DNA from: Pseudomonas sp. PDM15
GTDB lineage: Bacteria; Pseudomonadota; Gammaproteobacteria; Pseudomonadales; Pseudomonadaceae
Assembly: GCF_014851565.1 (NCBI RefSeq)
Contig: NZ_JACVAA010000001.1
Span: 310,001-374,000 of the forward strand
Direction: 5' to 3'
Length of the DNA: 64,000 bases
Numbering within the stretch: position 1 is the first letter of the stretch; each line of letters begins with the position of its first letter. Positions 43,936-52,419 of the stretch are shown piece after piece. Below the pieces are notes generated by a model. It did no database searches and was not told the origin of the DNA. It saw only the letters and a program-made list of their open reading frames with translations. Both the position numbers and the translations under genes were made by a program.

Positions 43936-44946
43936 ATGGAACCCTTTATCAGAACCACCTCCTTCGGCGGCTTTCGCGAGCTGGTCAGCCAGTTGGGCCA
44001 CGACCCGCTGCCTTTTCTGGAACGCTTTCGCGTGCGCCCGGAACTGCTCGACGACGAGGATGCGCGGGTGCCGTTCCGCTCGCTGGTGGGGCTGCTGGAG
44101 ACGGTGGCCGACGAGCTGCACTGCCCGGACTTCGGCCTGCGCATGGCCGAGTACCAGCACCTCAGCGTGCTCGGCCCGATTGCGCTGATCGCCTGCAACT
44201 CGGCCAGCGTCGGCCAGGCCCTGGCGGAGATCGTGCGCTTCATCGGCTACCACAGCTCCGGCATCCAGCTCGATCTCGACCTCAGCGAGCCGCGGGCGCC
44301 GTGCCTGGTCATCGAGCTGCGCCTGCCGGGGCCGCAGAGGCAGATGGCGGAACTGGCCATGGGCGTGGCGCATAACACCATGAAGCTGCTCTGCGGCCCG
44401 ACCTTCAGCGCCCAGGTGGTGCTGCTGTCCGGCGGCAGCCCACTGCCCCAGGCGCGCTACCGGCGCTATTTCGCCAGCGAGGTGTACCTGGGCCAGGCGC
44501 GCAACGCGCTGGTGATCAGCGAGCGCCAGCTGGGTCAACGCATCGAGCGGCAGGACCCGGCCCTGCACCGCACCTTGGTGCAGTACCTCAGCCATATCCA
44601 CTTGCAGGGCTCTTCCGATCTGCTGGAGCAGGTGCGCCGTCTGGTGCTGCGCCTGTTGCCGACCCAGCAGTGCCGCCTGCCGCTGATCGCCGAGCAGCTC
44701 GGCCTGCACGAGCGCAGCCTGCAGCGCCAGCTGGCCGAGCTGGGGCACCGGTTCGACGAATTGGTCGAGGGAATTCGCCGCGAGCGCGCCGATTTCTACC
44801 TGGCCGAGCGCGACATCCCCATGTCGCAGATCGCCGGCATGCTCGGCTACAGCGAGCAGAGCGTGTTTAATCGCGGTTGCCGGCGCTGGTTCGGCATGAC
44901 GCCGGGCGAGCGCCGCCGCCTGCTGCTGGAGCAGCGCCGCGGCTAG
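43936..44946 (+). CDS. AraC-family regulator (divergent from the AlkJ-like operon)
   Basis: A 336-residue regulator with the PF12625-type N-terminal domain (about 15-200) and a C-terminal AraC helix-turn-helix pair (about 235-330: LPLIAEQLGLHERSLQRQLAELG and MSQIAGMLGYSEQSVFNRGCRRWFG). It diverges from the GMC dehydrogenase gene over 95 bp and so is the likely regulator of that operon. No strong RBS is visible before the ATG; an in-frame TTG five codons earlier exists. Its stop overlaps the convergent MalT-type gene by 4 bp. Confidence 0.9.
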   Translation: MEPFIRTTSFGGFRELVSQLGHDPLPFLERFRVRPELLDDEDARVPFRSLVGLLETVADELHCPDFGLRMAEYQHLSVLGPIALIACNSASVGQALAEIVRFIGYHSSGIQLDLDLSEPRAPCLVIELRLPGPQRQMAELAMGVAHNTMKLLCGPTFSAQVVLLSGGSPLPQARYRRYFASEVYLGQARNALVISERQLGQRIERQDPALHRTLVQYLSHIHLQGSSDLLEQVRRLVLRLLPTQQCRLPLIAEQLGLHERSLQRQLAELGHRFDELVEGIRRERADFYLAERDIPMSQIAGMLGYSEQSVFNRGCRRWFGMTPGERRRLLLEQRRG

Positions 44947-47492
44947 CCAGCCAGGCCCAGCTCCTTGGCCCGCGCCACCGCCTGGGTGCGACGCTCAACG
45001 CCGAGCTTGAAGTTGATGCGCTGGGCGTGGGTCTTCACCGTGTGCAGGGAGATGAACAGGCTCTCGGCGATCTGTTGGTTGGAGTAGCCCTGGGCGATCA
45101 GCTTGAGCACGTCCAGCTCGCGGCGGCTGAGCAGGGCGCTCGGCGCGCCGTCGTCGGTGCCGGCGCTTTCGGCGATCCAGCGCATCATCGCCGGGTTGCG
45201 CTGGGCGAAGGCGCGCTCGACGCTGGCCAGGCCCATCTGCCGGGCCAGCGCCAGCGCATCGAGCAGGGCCTGTCGAGCCTGGTTCTGCTTGTTGCTGGCG
45301 TGCAGGCCCTCGGCCAGGCTGAAACCTATCTCGCAGGCCAGCGGCCGGCGGCCCTCGGTCAGGGCCTGTTTGAGCAGGGCTTGCAGGCTTTCCAGGGCTT
45401 CGCCCAGTTGCTCGCCGGCCAGTTGCGCATGGGCCAGCGCCAGCTGAAGGCGCAGGTTGAGTTCCGGCGCGCCGAATGGCGGCAGCTTGGGCGCCTCGGC
45501 CAACAGGCTACGCAGGGCCTTTTCGGCTTGGGCGTGGCGCCCCTGGCCGAGCCACAGGCGCGCCTTGATCAGCACCAGCAGGCCCTGGTACAGGTGCGTG
45601 CTGATGTGGCTGTACTGCATCAGCCGTTCGGCATCGGCGATGCGGGCGAAGGCGTCGGCGATGTCGCCGTGCAGGGCGCTGAGTTCGGCCAGGCCCAGGT
45701 GGCCCCAGACGGCGGCCGGATCAGAGCACACCTGGCATTCCTGCAGGCCAGAGGTGAAGGCGGTTTCGGCCTCCTGGTAGCGCCCGCGTTGCAGCAGCAG
45801 GCTGGCGCGCAACAGCTGGGTGCGGCCGCGCATCGGGCTGGCTTCGCTGCCCCAGGCGCCGGTGAGTTCGGTGTACAGGCGGCTGAGCAGGGTTTCCGCA
45901 CGCAGCAGCTCGCCGCGGATATCCAGCAGCTTGGCGTGTTCCAGGGCCAGCAGGCTCTCGAAGGCCAGGCTGCCATGCTCGCGGGCCTCCTTGATGGCCA
46001 CCCGGTTGAGCTCCTGGGCCTGGTCGAAATGGCCCTCGGCCAGCGCCTGCTCGACCTGCAGCAGGTAGCACAGCAGGCGCTGGCTCCAGGAGCGCTCGGG
46101 CAACTCGACGATGGCCTCGGCCACCAGCGGCCGTGCCCCCTCGGCGTCGCCGCGGTGGAACGCCAGCTTGCCGGCCACGGCCTTCCACTGGGCGATCAGC
46201 TCTTGCTGGCGCAGCGCATTGGTCTGCGGCAGGAAGCGTCCCAGCGCAGCCAGGTATTCCTCGCCTTCTTCCAGCCGGCCGCTGAGCAGCAGGGCCCAGG
46301 CGTTGAGCAGCGCTAGGCGCGGAGTGCTGCTGAGCAGGGTCGCCGGCAGTTCGCGGCGCCACTCCAGCAGCAGGGCCAGGTCGCGCCCCTGTAGCAGGCG
46401 ATCCTGGGTGTAGCGTTGCATCAGGCTGGCCGCCACCTCCGGCTGGCCGGCCTTGAGCGCGTATTCCAGCGCCGGGGTGATCTGCTCGCGGCTGACGTAC
46501 CACTGGCAGGCCTTGCGGAACAGGGCCTTGGCCATGCTGCTCGGCAGCTGGCCGGCCAGGGTCGGCGCCAGCGCCGGCTGTATGCGCAGCAGGCGGCCGT
46601 CCTGGTCCACCGCCTCGATGAACAGGCCGCACTCGCACAGCTGTTTCAGCAGCTGTGCGCCTTCGCCGACGCCGAGCAGCTGTTCGCACAGCTCGTGATC
46701 GAAGGAGGGGAACTGGGCCAGGGTGTAGAGGGCCAGCTGCCAGTCGCCGGGCAGCTCGTCCAGCACTTCGCGCTTGAGGTAGTCCAGCAGCAGGCCGCCA
46801 CCGTCGGTCGGCAGCGCCTGGCCGGGCTTGCTGCCGAGCAGGCGCAGGCGCAGGCCGGCGCACCAGCCCTGGGTCTGCTCCAGCAGTTCCAGTACGGCGG
46901 GGCGCAGCCAGTGGTGGCCGGCACGCTGCAGCAGCTCGGTCAGCTCGTTCTCGGCGAACGCCAGCTCGCGGCTGCCCAGCTCGAACAGGTCGCCGTCCAG
47001 CAGCAGGCGCGCCAGTTGCAGCTGCGGCCGGCGTCGGCTGGCGATCCACCAGCAGACCTGGGGTGGGGTGGCGAGCAGCAGGCTGTTGAGGGTTTGGTCC
47101 AGCGTTGCGTCGGGGCTGCGCGGGTAATCGTCGAGCAGCAGCCACAGCGGTTGCTGTAGCTGGTACAGGTGTTCTTCGATGGCCTCCAGGCTGGCCTCGA
47201 CCAGGCCGAGTGCGCTGCTCAGGCGACGCAGCAGATCGGTGGCGCCGAGAGGGCGGCCGCGCAGATCGAGGTGAATGAACTGGATGTCGCTCGGTCGCTG
47301 GCGCATGCATTCGCCGAGCAGCACGCTCTTGCCGCTGCCGGCCGGGGCGCAGAGCAGGCGCAGGCGGCAGTCGGCCTGCAGCAGCGCGTCACGCAGGCGC
47401 GGGCGCGGCAAGTGGCCGGGGGGCAGGCGGGGCAGGTCGGCCTGGGACAACGTGGCCATGGGTTCGCTCGAATACGGGTTGGCGTAATTCAT
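44943..47492 (-). CDS. MalT/AlkS-type LuxR-family ATP-dependent regulator (copy 2)
   Basis: An 849-residue STAND-type activator: Walker A APAGSGKS (residues 49-56), Walker B LWLLLDDYP, a long helical repeat sensor and a C-terminal LuxR helix-turn-helix (SRRELDVLKLIAQG, then SLHTVKTHAQRINFKLG). The last 60 residues are close to those of copy 1 (both have KLGVERRTQAVARAK), so they may bind related sites, while the sensor regions differ. It is just downstream of the second DUF1302-DUF1329 pair, as copy 1 is of the first, but a terminator separates them. Two starts are possible: ATG at 47492 or 47459. Confidence 0.9.
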   Translation of the reverse strand: MNYANPYSSEPMATLSQADLPRLPPGHLPRPRLRDALLQADCRLRLLCAPAGSGKSVLLGECMRQRPSDIQFIHLDLRGRPLGATDLLRRLSSALGLVEASLEAIEEHLYQLQQPLWLLLDDYPRSPDATLDQTLNSLLLATPPQVCWWIASRRRPQLQLARLLLDGDLFELGSRELAFAENELTELLQRAGHHWLRPAVLELLEQTQGWCAGLRLRLLGSKPGQALPTDGGGLLLDYLKREVLDELPGDWQLALYTLAQFPSFDHELCEQLLGVGEGAQLLKQLCECGLFIEAVDQDGRLLRIQPALAPTLAGQLPSSMAKALFRKACQWYVSREQITPALEYALKAGQPEVAASLMQRYTQDRLLQGRDLALLLEWRRELPATLLSSTPRLALLNAWALLLSGRLEEGEEYLAALGRFLPQTNALRQQELIAQWKAVAGKLAFHRGDAEGARPLVAEAIVELPERSWSQRLLCYLLQVEQALAEGHFDQAQELNRVAIKEAREHGSLAFESLLALEHAKLLDIRGELLRAETLLSRLYTELTGAWGSEASPMRGRTQLLRASLLLQRGRYQEAETAFTSGLQECQVCSDPAAVWGHLGLAELSALHGDIADAFARIADAERLMQYSHISTHLYQGLLVLIKARLWLGQGRHAQAEKALRSLLAEAPKLPPFGAPELNLRLQLALAHAQLAGEQLGEALESLQALLKQALTEGRRPLACEIGFSLAEGLHASNKQNQARQALLDALALARQMGLASVERAFAQRNPAMMRWIAESAGTDDGAPSALLSRRELDVLKLIAQGYSNQQIAESLFISLHTVKTHAQRINFKLGVERRTQAVARAKELGLAG

Positions 47493-47531
47493 CCTTGCAG
47501 AGCCTGACGTGAGTGCGCAAATGCGCGGGCA

Positions 47532-47559
47532 TAAAAAAAGCGGCCCGGATGGGCCGCCA
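47532..47559 (-). terminator. Rho-independent terminator after DUF1329 copy 2
   Basis: Read on the minus strand: GGCGGCCC-ATCC-GGGCCGC followed by seven T. It closes the DUF1302-DUF1329 copy 2 unit before the MalT-type gene. Confidence 0.9.
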
Positions 47560-47588
47560 AATCACGGAGTTGCGTGGTGTTGCCGTGG

Positions 47589-48959
47589 TCAGCGCACGCC
47601 GGCCTGGCGCAGGGCTGCCGGGGTGTAGCTGGAGGCGGTGGCCTTGGCGCCGAACTCGATGCCCTGTTTCTCCTCGTTCTTCAGGCCGAGTACCGAGTAG
47701 CGGCCGGAGATCAGGTCATACAGGGTCTCGGCGGTATAGCCGGGCACCTGCTTGTGGTAGTACTGCTGGATATGGCCCTCGCCGACGCGCCACAGCTGGC
47801 CGCGACCGTCGTAGTGATCGACCAGCGCCAGCTGCCAGCTGTCCTCGTCGAAGTACATGTGGCGGGTGGCGTAGATGTGGCGCTCGCCCGGCTTGACCTT
47901 GGCCACCACTTCCCACACGCGGTGCAGCTCGTAGCGGGTCAGGTCCTGGTTGATATGGCCGGCCTTGAGGATGTCCTTATACTTCAGGCTCGGCGAATCC
48001 AGCTTGTAGCTGTTGTAGGGGATGTACATCTCCTTCTTGCCGACCAGCTCCCAGGTGTAGCGGTCCGGGGCGCCGTTGAACATGTCGTAGTTGTCCGAGG
48101 TGGCCAGGCCGTCGGCGGCGGTGGCCGGGCCGTCGTAGGCTACCTGCGGAGCGCGGCGCACGCGGCGCTGACCGGCGTTGTAGAGCCAGGCCATGCGCGG
48201 TTCCTTGACCTGGTCGATGGTCTCGTGGACCAGCAGCACGTTGCCGGCCAGGCGCGCCGGGGCGGTCACGTTCTGGATGAAGTAGAACAGGATGTTGTCG
48301 GCCTTGCCCTTGTCCAGGTCCGGCAGGTCGCTGGGGTAGGACACTTCGTCGGAGAACTGGACCATGGTGAAGGCGCCGTTGGCCTGGGGCTGTACGCGGG
48401 TCATGTAGCGCTTGACGTTGCCGCCGCGGTAACGGGTGCTGTGGTTCCACACCACTTCCACGCCGCTTTTGGGCAGCGGGAAAGCGTAGTAGCGGCTGTC
48501 GCCGAAGCCGGAAAGGCCGTTGCCGCCGTCGATGCCGTCGGTATTCAGCGCACTGGTCTTGGCCGCGGCGTAGATGTTGTCCGGCAGGGCGGCGCTGCGG
48601 TGGCTCGGGTACACCGGGATCTTGTAGGTCTCGGGGTAGCGCTTGAACATCGCCAGCTGGCCGGCGGACAGCTTGTCCTTGTATTGCTCGGCGTTGGCCG
48701 AGGTGATGGTGAACAGCGGCTGCTCGCTGGCGAACGGGTCGGCGAGGAAGCCCTTGGCGTCCACTGCGGCGGCATTGGTGGGCAGGCCACCGGTCCACTC
48801 GGGGATGCTGCCATCGGCGTTGCCGGCCTTCTCGGCGCCGACCGGGGTCAGGCTGGTGCCCAGCTTGGCGGCTTCGTCCGGGGAGACCTTGGCCATCACG
48901 CTGGTGGCCAGCAGCGACAGCGCCAGGGCGCCGGTGTGTAGAAGGGTACGTTTCATCAT
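47589..48959 (-). CDS. DUF1329 family periplasmic protein (copy 2)
   Basis: A 456-residue paralogue of the protein at 6461-7834. It has a signal peptide (about 1-23, LATSVMAK), EKAGNADGSIPEWTGGLP and the same C-terminus TPAALRQAGVR. A LolA/LppX-like lipid-binding fold is assumed for the family. It follows the DUF1302 gene by 29 bp. Unlike copy 1 its codon use is the ordinary GC-ending pattern of the genome, hinting at lower expression. AAAGG precedes two tandem ATGs. Confidence 0.9.
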   Translation of the reverse strand: MMKRTLLHTGALALSLLATSVMAKVSPDEAAKLGTSLTPVGAEKAGNADGSIPEWTGGLPTNAAAVDAKGFLADPFASEQPLFTITSANAEQYKDKLSAGQLAMFKRYPETYKIPVYPSHRSAALPDNIYAAAKTSALNTDGIDGGNGLSGFGDSRYYAFPLPKSGVEVVWNHSTRYRGGNVKRYMTRVQPQANGAFTMVQFSDEVSYPSDLPDLDKGKADNILFYFIQNVTAPARLAGNVLLVHETIDQVKEPRMAWLYNAGQRRVRRAPQVAYDGPATAADGLATSDNYDMFNGAPDRYTWELVGKKEMYIPYNSYKLDSPSLKYKDILKAGHINQDLTRYELHRVWEVVAKVKPGERHIYATRHMYFDEDSWQLALVDHYDGRGQLWRVGEGHIQQYYHKQVPGYTAETLYDLISGRYSVLGLKNEEKQGIEFGAKATASSYTPAALRQAGVR

Positions 48960-48988
48960 GTGTTTACCTTTCTTGTTCTGTAGGGGGC

Positions 48989-50893
48989 TCAGAAGCTCAT
49001 GCCGACGCTGAAGGCCAGGAAGTCGCGGTCGATCGAGGTGTTGTAGTCACCGCCGAAGAAGTCGGTGTAGGAGAGGCTGGCGGTGTAGGTGTTCTGGTAC
49101 TCGGCATCCAGGCCCAGGCTGACCGCCTTGCTGCCTTCGGTGAACAGGCCGTTGGGGCCGTAACCGTCGACGTCATGGGACCAGGCGATGCTCGGTTTCA
49201 GGTTGATACCGGCGATCACGTCGTTGTAGTCCCAGATGGCGCGCATGCGGTAACCCCAGGAAGTGCTGGTACCGAAGCCGTCGTCTTCGCAGTACTTGCT
49301 GACGTTTTCCGGCGAGGCACCGGCCGCCGCACCATTGTTCAGGGTGCCCTTGTTGAGGGCCTCGCAGGCGGAGGACATGCCGGCGCCGAACAGCGGGCCT
49401 GCGGTGTTGGGACGATCGCCCGACAGCTCGCCCGGGCCGAAGATCGGATCGCGGCCGTAGCGCGCCTCGGAAGTCTTCTCCAGGCCGCCGACATGAGCCA
49501 CACCGATTTCGCCCACCAGGGTGAAGCGCTCGGCGCCCATGACCTGATCGAAGAAGTGGGTGAAGGTGGTCTGGAACTGGGTGATCTCCTTGCGGCGATA
49601 ACCGGTGGTGTCCTGACCCGGCACGCCCTGCAGCACGGAGACGTTGCTGAAGCCGGCCAGGGGCGTCAGTCCGGAGTAGAGGATGTCGGTGGTGTTCAGC
49701 TGCACCGGTGCGTTGGGCCGGTAGCTGACCTCACCCTGCCAGGCGGTGCCGGTGGGCAGGGTGGTGGAGAAGCTCAGGCCGTACAGGCGGATGTCTTCCG
49801 GGTATTCCAGGAAGTAGCTGGCGCTGGCGGCTGCGGCGACGGCGCGCAGGCCGGGGACCGGCACGGCGCCCACGGCGTCGTAGGTGGCCTGGTCGGCGGC
49901 GGCGATGCTGAAGAACGGCGCGCGGCTGTGGTAGTTCATGAAGTAGGCGCCGAACTCGGTATCCAGCGGCTCGAAGAAGTAGCGCAGCGCTGCGCCCCAC
50001 TGACCGTCGTCGCGGGCGTCGCGATCACCGGCGCGGCGTACCAGCACGCCTTCCTCGTTGGCATCGACGTTGAACGCGGAGAGCAGCGGCAGGCCGGCGG
50101 CGATCACCGAATTCGGTGCCAGCACGCGCAGGTTCTCGTCGCAACCGTCGGCGATGATGTCCACCTGGGCGAAGTAGGTGCCGCAGTTGTCCACCACGGT
50201 CTGATCCCACTCCAGCTGGTAGAAGGCCTCGGCCGAGAGGTTCTCGGTCAGGCTCTGCGAGACGTAGAACATGTTGACCGGGATCAGGCCTTCCTTGAGC
50301 TCGGCACCGGGGCGGCGGAAGGCGGAGACGTCGACCGGGTTGATCGAGTTGATGCTGTTCTGGATGAAGGTGCTCTCGCCCCAGCTCACCACCTGCTTGC
50401 CCAAGCGCACCGAGCCCGGTTCATCGGCGATGCTGTAGTTGTGGTAGACGAAGGCGTCGAGCAGCTGGGCGCCGGAGGATTGCGCGCCTTCCTTGCGGTT
50501 GGAGTCGTCGATGTCCTTGAACAGGCGCTGCTCGTCCTTCAGCTCGAAGTCGTACCAGTACTTGCCGCGTACGAAGACGCCGGTGTCGCCGTACTTGAGT
50601 TCGAGGTCGTGGATGCCCTTGAAGATCTTCGAGAAGGTCTCGCCCTTCTTGAAGTTCTGCCGGCTGTCGTCGGTGGTCTGTGCCAGACCGTCGCCGCCGT
50701 TGTTGGCGCCGATCAGGTCGCGGTCGGCACCGCGCATGGACCAGCTGGCCCCGACGGACAGGGAGGAGTCGAGCTGACCCTCGATCTCGCCGATGTTGAA
50801 GCTCACGGCCTGCGCGCCGCCCGAGAGACCCAGTGCGATTGCAGCCGCCAGTGTGTGCGGCCGGAAGCTCGCGCGCCTTGTTGTTGTAGTCAT
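48989..50893 (-). CDS. DUF1302 family outer-membrane protein (copy 2)
   Basis: A 634-residue paralogue of the protein at 4637-6439. After a signal peptide (ending SGGAQA) it has FNIGEIEGQLDSSLSVGA and long stretches of near identity, such as KKGETFSKIFKG, LELKYGDTGVF and LGKQVVSWGEST. It is 34 residues longer, mostly through inserted loops in the second third, as expected of changed surface loops on a barrel. The last residue is Phe (FSVGMSF), the usual barrel C-terminus. AGGGG precedes the ATG. It is first in the unit with DUF1329 copy 2. Confidence 0.9.
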   Translation of the reverse strand: MTTTTRRASFRPHTLAAAIALGLSGGAQAVSFNIGEIEGQLDSSLSVGASWSMRGADRDLIGANNGGDGLAQTTDDSRQNFKKGETFSKIFKGIHDLELKYGDTGVFVRGKYWYDFELKDEQRLFKDIDDSNRKEGAQSSGAQLLDAFVYHNYSIADEPGSVRLGKQVVSWGESTFIQNSINSINPVDVSAFRRPGAELKEGLIPVNMFYVSQSLTENLSAEAFYQLEWDQTVVDNCGTYFAQVDIIADGCDENLRVLAPNSVIAAGLPLLSAFNVDANEEGVLVRRAGDRDARDDGQWGAALRYFFEPLDTEFGAYFMNYHSRAPFFSIAAADQATYDAVGAVPVPGLRAVAAAASASYFLEYPEDIRLYGLSFSTTLPTGTAWQGEVSYRPNAPVQLNTTDILYSGLTPLAGFSNVSVLQGVPGQDTTGYRRKEITQFQTTFTHFFDQVMGAERFTLVGEIGVAHVGGLEKTSEARYGRDPIFGPGELSGDRPNTAGPLFGAGMSSACEALNKGTLNNGAAAGASPENVSKYCEDDGFGTSTSWGYRMRAIWDYNDVIAGINLKPSIAWSHDVDGYGPNGLFTEGSKAVSLGLDAEYQNTYTASLSYTDFFGGDYNTSIDRDFLAFSVGMSF

Positions 50894-50966
50894 GCGCTAC
50901 CCCTGTGTGGTGGTTGATCGGCGGCCAAGCTAATCAATCGGCGCGGGGCGGGTAACGGATGAAGGA

Positions 50967-50996
50967 GTGATCTTCCGACTCACTCTTAGTAGTGAG
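50967..50996 (-). promoter_or_regulatory. Candidate control region of the second DUF1302 gene
   Basis: On the minus strand GGAAGATCAC (50967-50976) sits about 73 bp before the DUF1302 start and resembles GGAAATCAC at a like distance from copy 1. Beside it is a perfect inverted repeat, CTCACT-N6-AGTGAG (50979-50996). No -10/-35 pair is obvious to me. Confidence 0.35.
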
Positions 50997-51035
50997 AGCA
51001 CACGTGGCAGGCGCTGGCGGCGGCGTGAGGCACAA

Positions 51036-51069
51036 ACGAAAAGGCCGGTGCGGAAGGGCCGCACCGGCC
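51036..51069 (-). terminator. Rho-independent terminator after the DUF1652 gene
   Basis: Minus-strand stem GGCCGGTGCGG / CCGCACCGGCC with a 5-nt loop, followed by TTTTCGTTT. It is 55 bp past the DUF1652 stop. Confidence 0.85.
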
Positions 51070-51123
51070 GGTAACACTTTCGTCAGGGGCTGAGCGGGCG
51101 CGTAGCGTGCCCGGCTCGGCGGA

Positions 51124-51411
51124 TCAGCGGTGCAGCAGGTCGGGGCGGTATGCGGTCGGGCTGGCGTCGCTGCCGTCTGCGGCCAGCTCGTAGTCGAAGC
51201 AGACATCGCTAACCAACTGGCTGATCCGCTCGGCATCACCCAGGTTGCCGATATCGATACCGACCACCGTGAGCTCCACGTTGTCCGAACCTTCGGCCAG
51301 GATCTGGATCGTCATAAAGCGGCCATCCGGGATGCTGCACACACAGCGAAGCGGGAGGAAGGCGTTCTCGACATTCCTGCAAAGCTCTACATTGGTCAGC
51401 GACTGTCCCAT
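51124..51411 (-). CDS. DUF1652 small protein
   Basis: A 95-residue protein with the DUF1652 pattern: VENAFLPLRCVCSIPDGRFMTIQI, then a beta-rich VELTVVGIDIGNL and ISQLVSDVCFDYEL. This family is common in Pseudomonas and has no known function. It is predicted cytosolic, without signal or membrane segment. It is monocistronic, with a terminator behind and a reasonable sigma70 promoter ahead. Confidence 0.85.
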   Translation of the reverse strand: MGQSLTNVELCRNVENAFLPLRCVCSIPDGRFMTIQILAEGSDNVELTVVGIDIGNLGDAERISQLVSDVCFDYELAADGSDASPTAYRPDLLHR

Positions 51412-51500
51412 CTATTGGCCTCCTGGCGTTGGTGCAGCGTGGTGTACAGAGCCTGACCATAGCAGTTGGGTATCTGCGGTGCTGCCCCTTTCATCGGTAA

Positions 51501-51528
51501 AATATCGAGATAGAGCGGTCCGGCACAA
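51501..51528 (-). promoter_or_regulatory. Probable sigma70 promoter of the DUF1652 gene
   Basis: On the minus strand TTGTGC (51523-51528) and GATATT (51501-51506) are 16 bp apart, about 90 bp before the DUF1652 start. No other gene on that strand could use it. Confidence 0.45.
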
Positions 51529-51636
51529 TTTTGCGTACTGGCGAGTGGCCATTGGCTCGCGCACGATGCCCGTCCAGCAAGGGAGGTGAGCAACGCCAGG
51601 GGCGAGCGGCTGGCCAGAAAACTTGCCAGCCCTGCT

Positions 51637-52386
51637 TTAACGGACTGCCGGTACCGCCTCGCCGCGTTCGCGTACCCAGAACAGCGTGGCTCCGGCGACG
51701 GCAGAGGGCATCACCAGGATGTTGACGAAGGGGATCAGCAGCGCCAGGTACACCGTGCCGCCGAAGCCCAGGCTCTGCCAGCGCTTCTCGCGCAGCCAGG
51801 CGAGCATGTCGTCCCAGCTGACCTTGTTGTTGTCGCAGGGGTAGTCGATGTACTGCACCGCCATCATCCAGATGCCGAACAGTATCCACAGCGGCGCGGC
51901 CACCAGGTTGAGCACCGGCACGAAGGTGAGGATCAGCAGCGGGATGGCGCGCGGCAGGAAGTACGCCAGCTTGCGCATTTCGCGGCCGATGGTGCGCGGC
52001 ATCATGGCCATCAGCTCGGCCCAGCTGAAGGGTGGGAAGTCGTCGCGGCCGCGCAGCACCACTTCCACCTTCTCGGCGAGGAAGCCGTTGAAGGGCGCGG
52101 CGATGATGTTGGCCAGCAGGGTGAAGGTGAAGAACATGATCACCAGCACCAGCACAAAGAACAGCGGGGTGAGCACGTAGGTGAGGAAGCTCAGCCAGTC
52201 CGGCAGGTTGGGCATCAGGCTGTCCATCCAGACGCCGAACTGCTGCATGGCCAGCACGATCAGGCCGATGAACAGCAGGGTATTGACGGCCAGCGGCAAC
52301 AGCACGAACAGACGCAGGCCGGGGCTGAGGACCAGTTTCAGGCCTTCGCCCAAGTATTGCGGGCCGGAGAGGGCGGGATTGGGCAT
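51637..52386 (-). CDS. cysZ: CysZ sulfate transporter
   Basis: A 249-residue inner-membrane protein with CysZ hallmarks: an N-terminal helix [21 protein letters not shown], a second hydrophobic hairpin (about 70-95), the amphipathic [13 protein letters not shown] segment, then hydrophobic stretches [14 protein letters not shown]-type and [21 protein letters not shown]. CysZ imports sulfate for cysteine synthesis. In this genome the alkylsulfatase at 40239 would release sulfate, though no direct link is shown. It lies 33 bp downstream of the sensor diguanylate cyclase gene on the same strand and may be co-transcribed. Confidence 0.93.
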   Translation of the reverse strand: MPNPALSGPQYLGEGLKLVLSPGLRLFVLLPLAVNTLLFIGLIVLAMQQFGVWMDSLMPNLPDWLSFLTYVLTPLFFVLVLVIMFFTFTLLANIIAAPFNGFLAEKVEVVLRGRDDFPPFSWAELMAMMPRTIGREMRKLAYFLPRAIPLLILTFVPVLNLVAAPLWILFGIWMMAVQYIDYPCDNNKVSWDDMLAWLREKRWQSLGFGGTVYLALLIPFVNILVMPSAVAGATLFWVRERGEAVPAVR

Positions 52387-52419
52387 GGCGAGCTCCGCGA
52401 GAATGGAATCGCGCCGACC

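Noticed and set aside
51245-51589. 114-codon plus-strand frame near the DUF1652 gene
   Set aside because: Antisense to DUF1652 and its promoter region, with no recognisable domain.
51608-51631. GGCTGG/CCAGCC hairpin after cysZ as terminator
   Set aside because: Stem is short with a 12-nt loop and no T-run on the minus strand.
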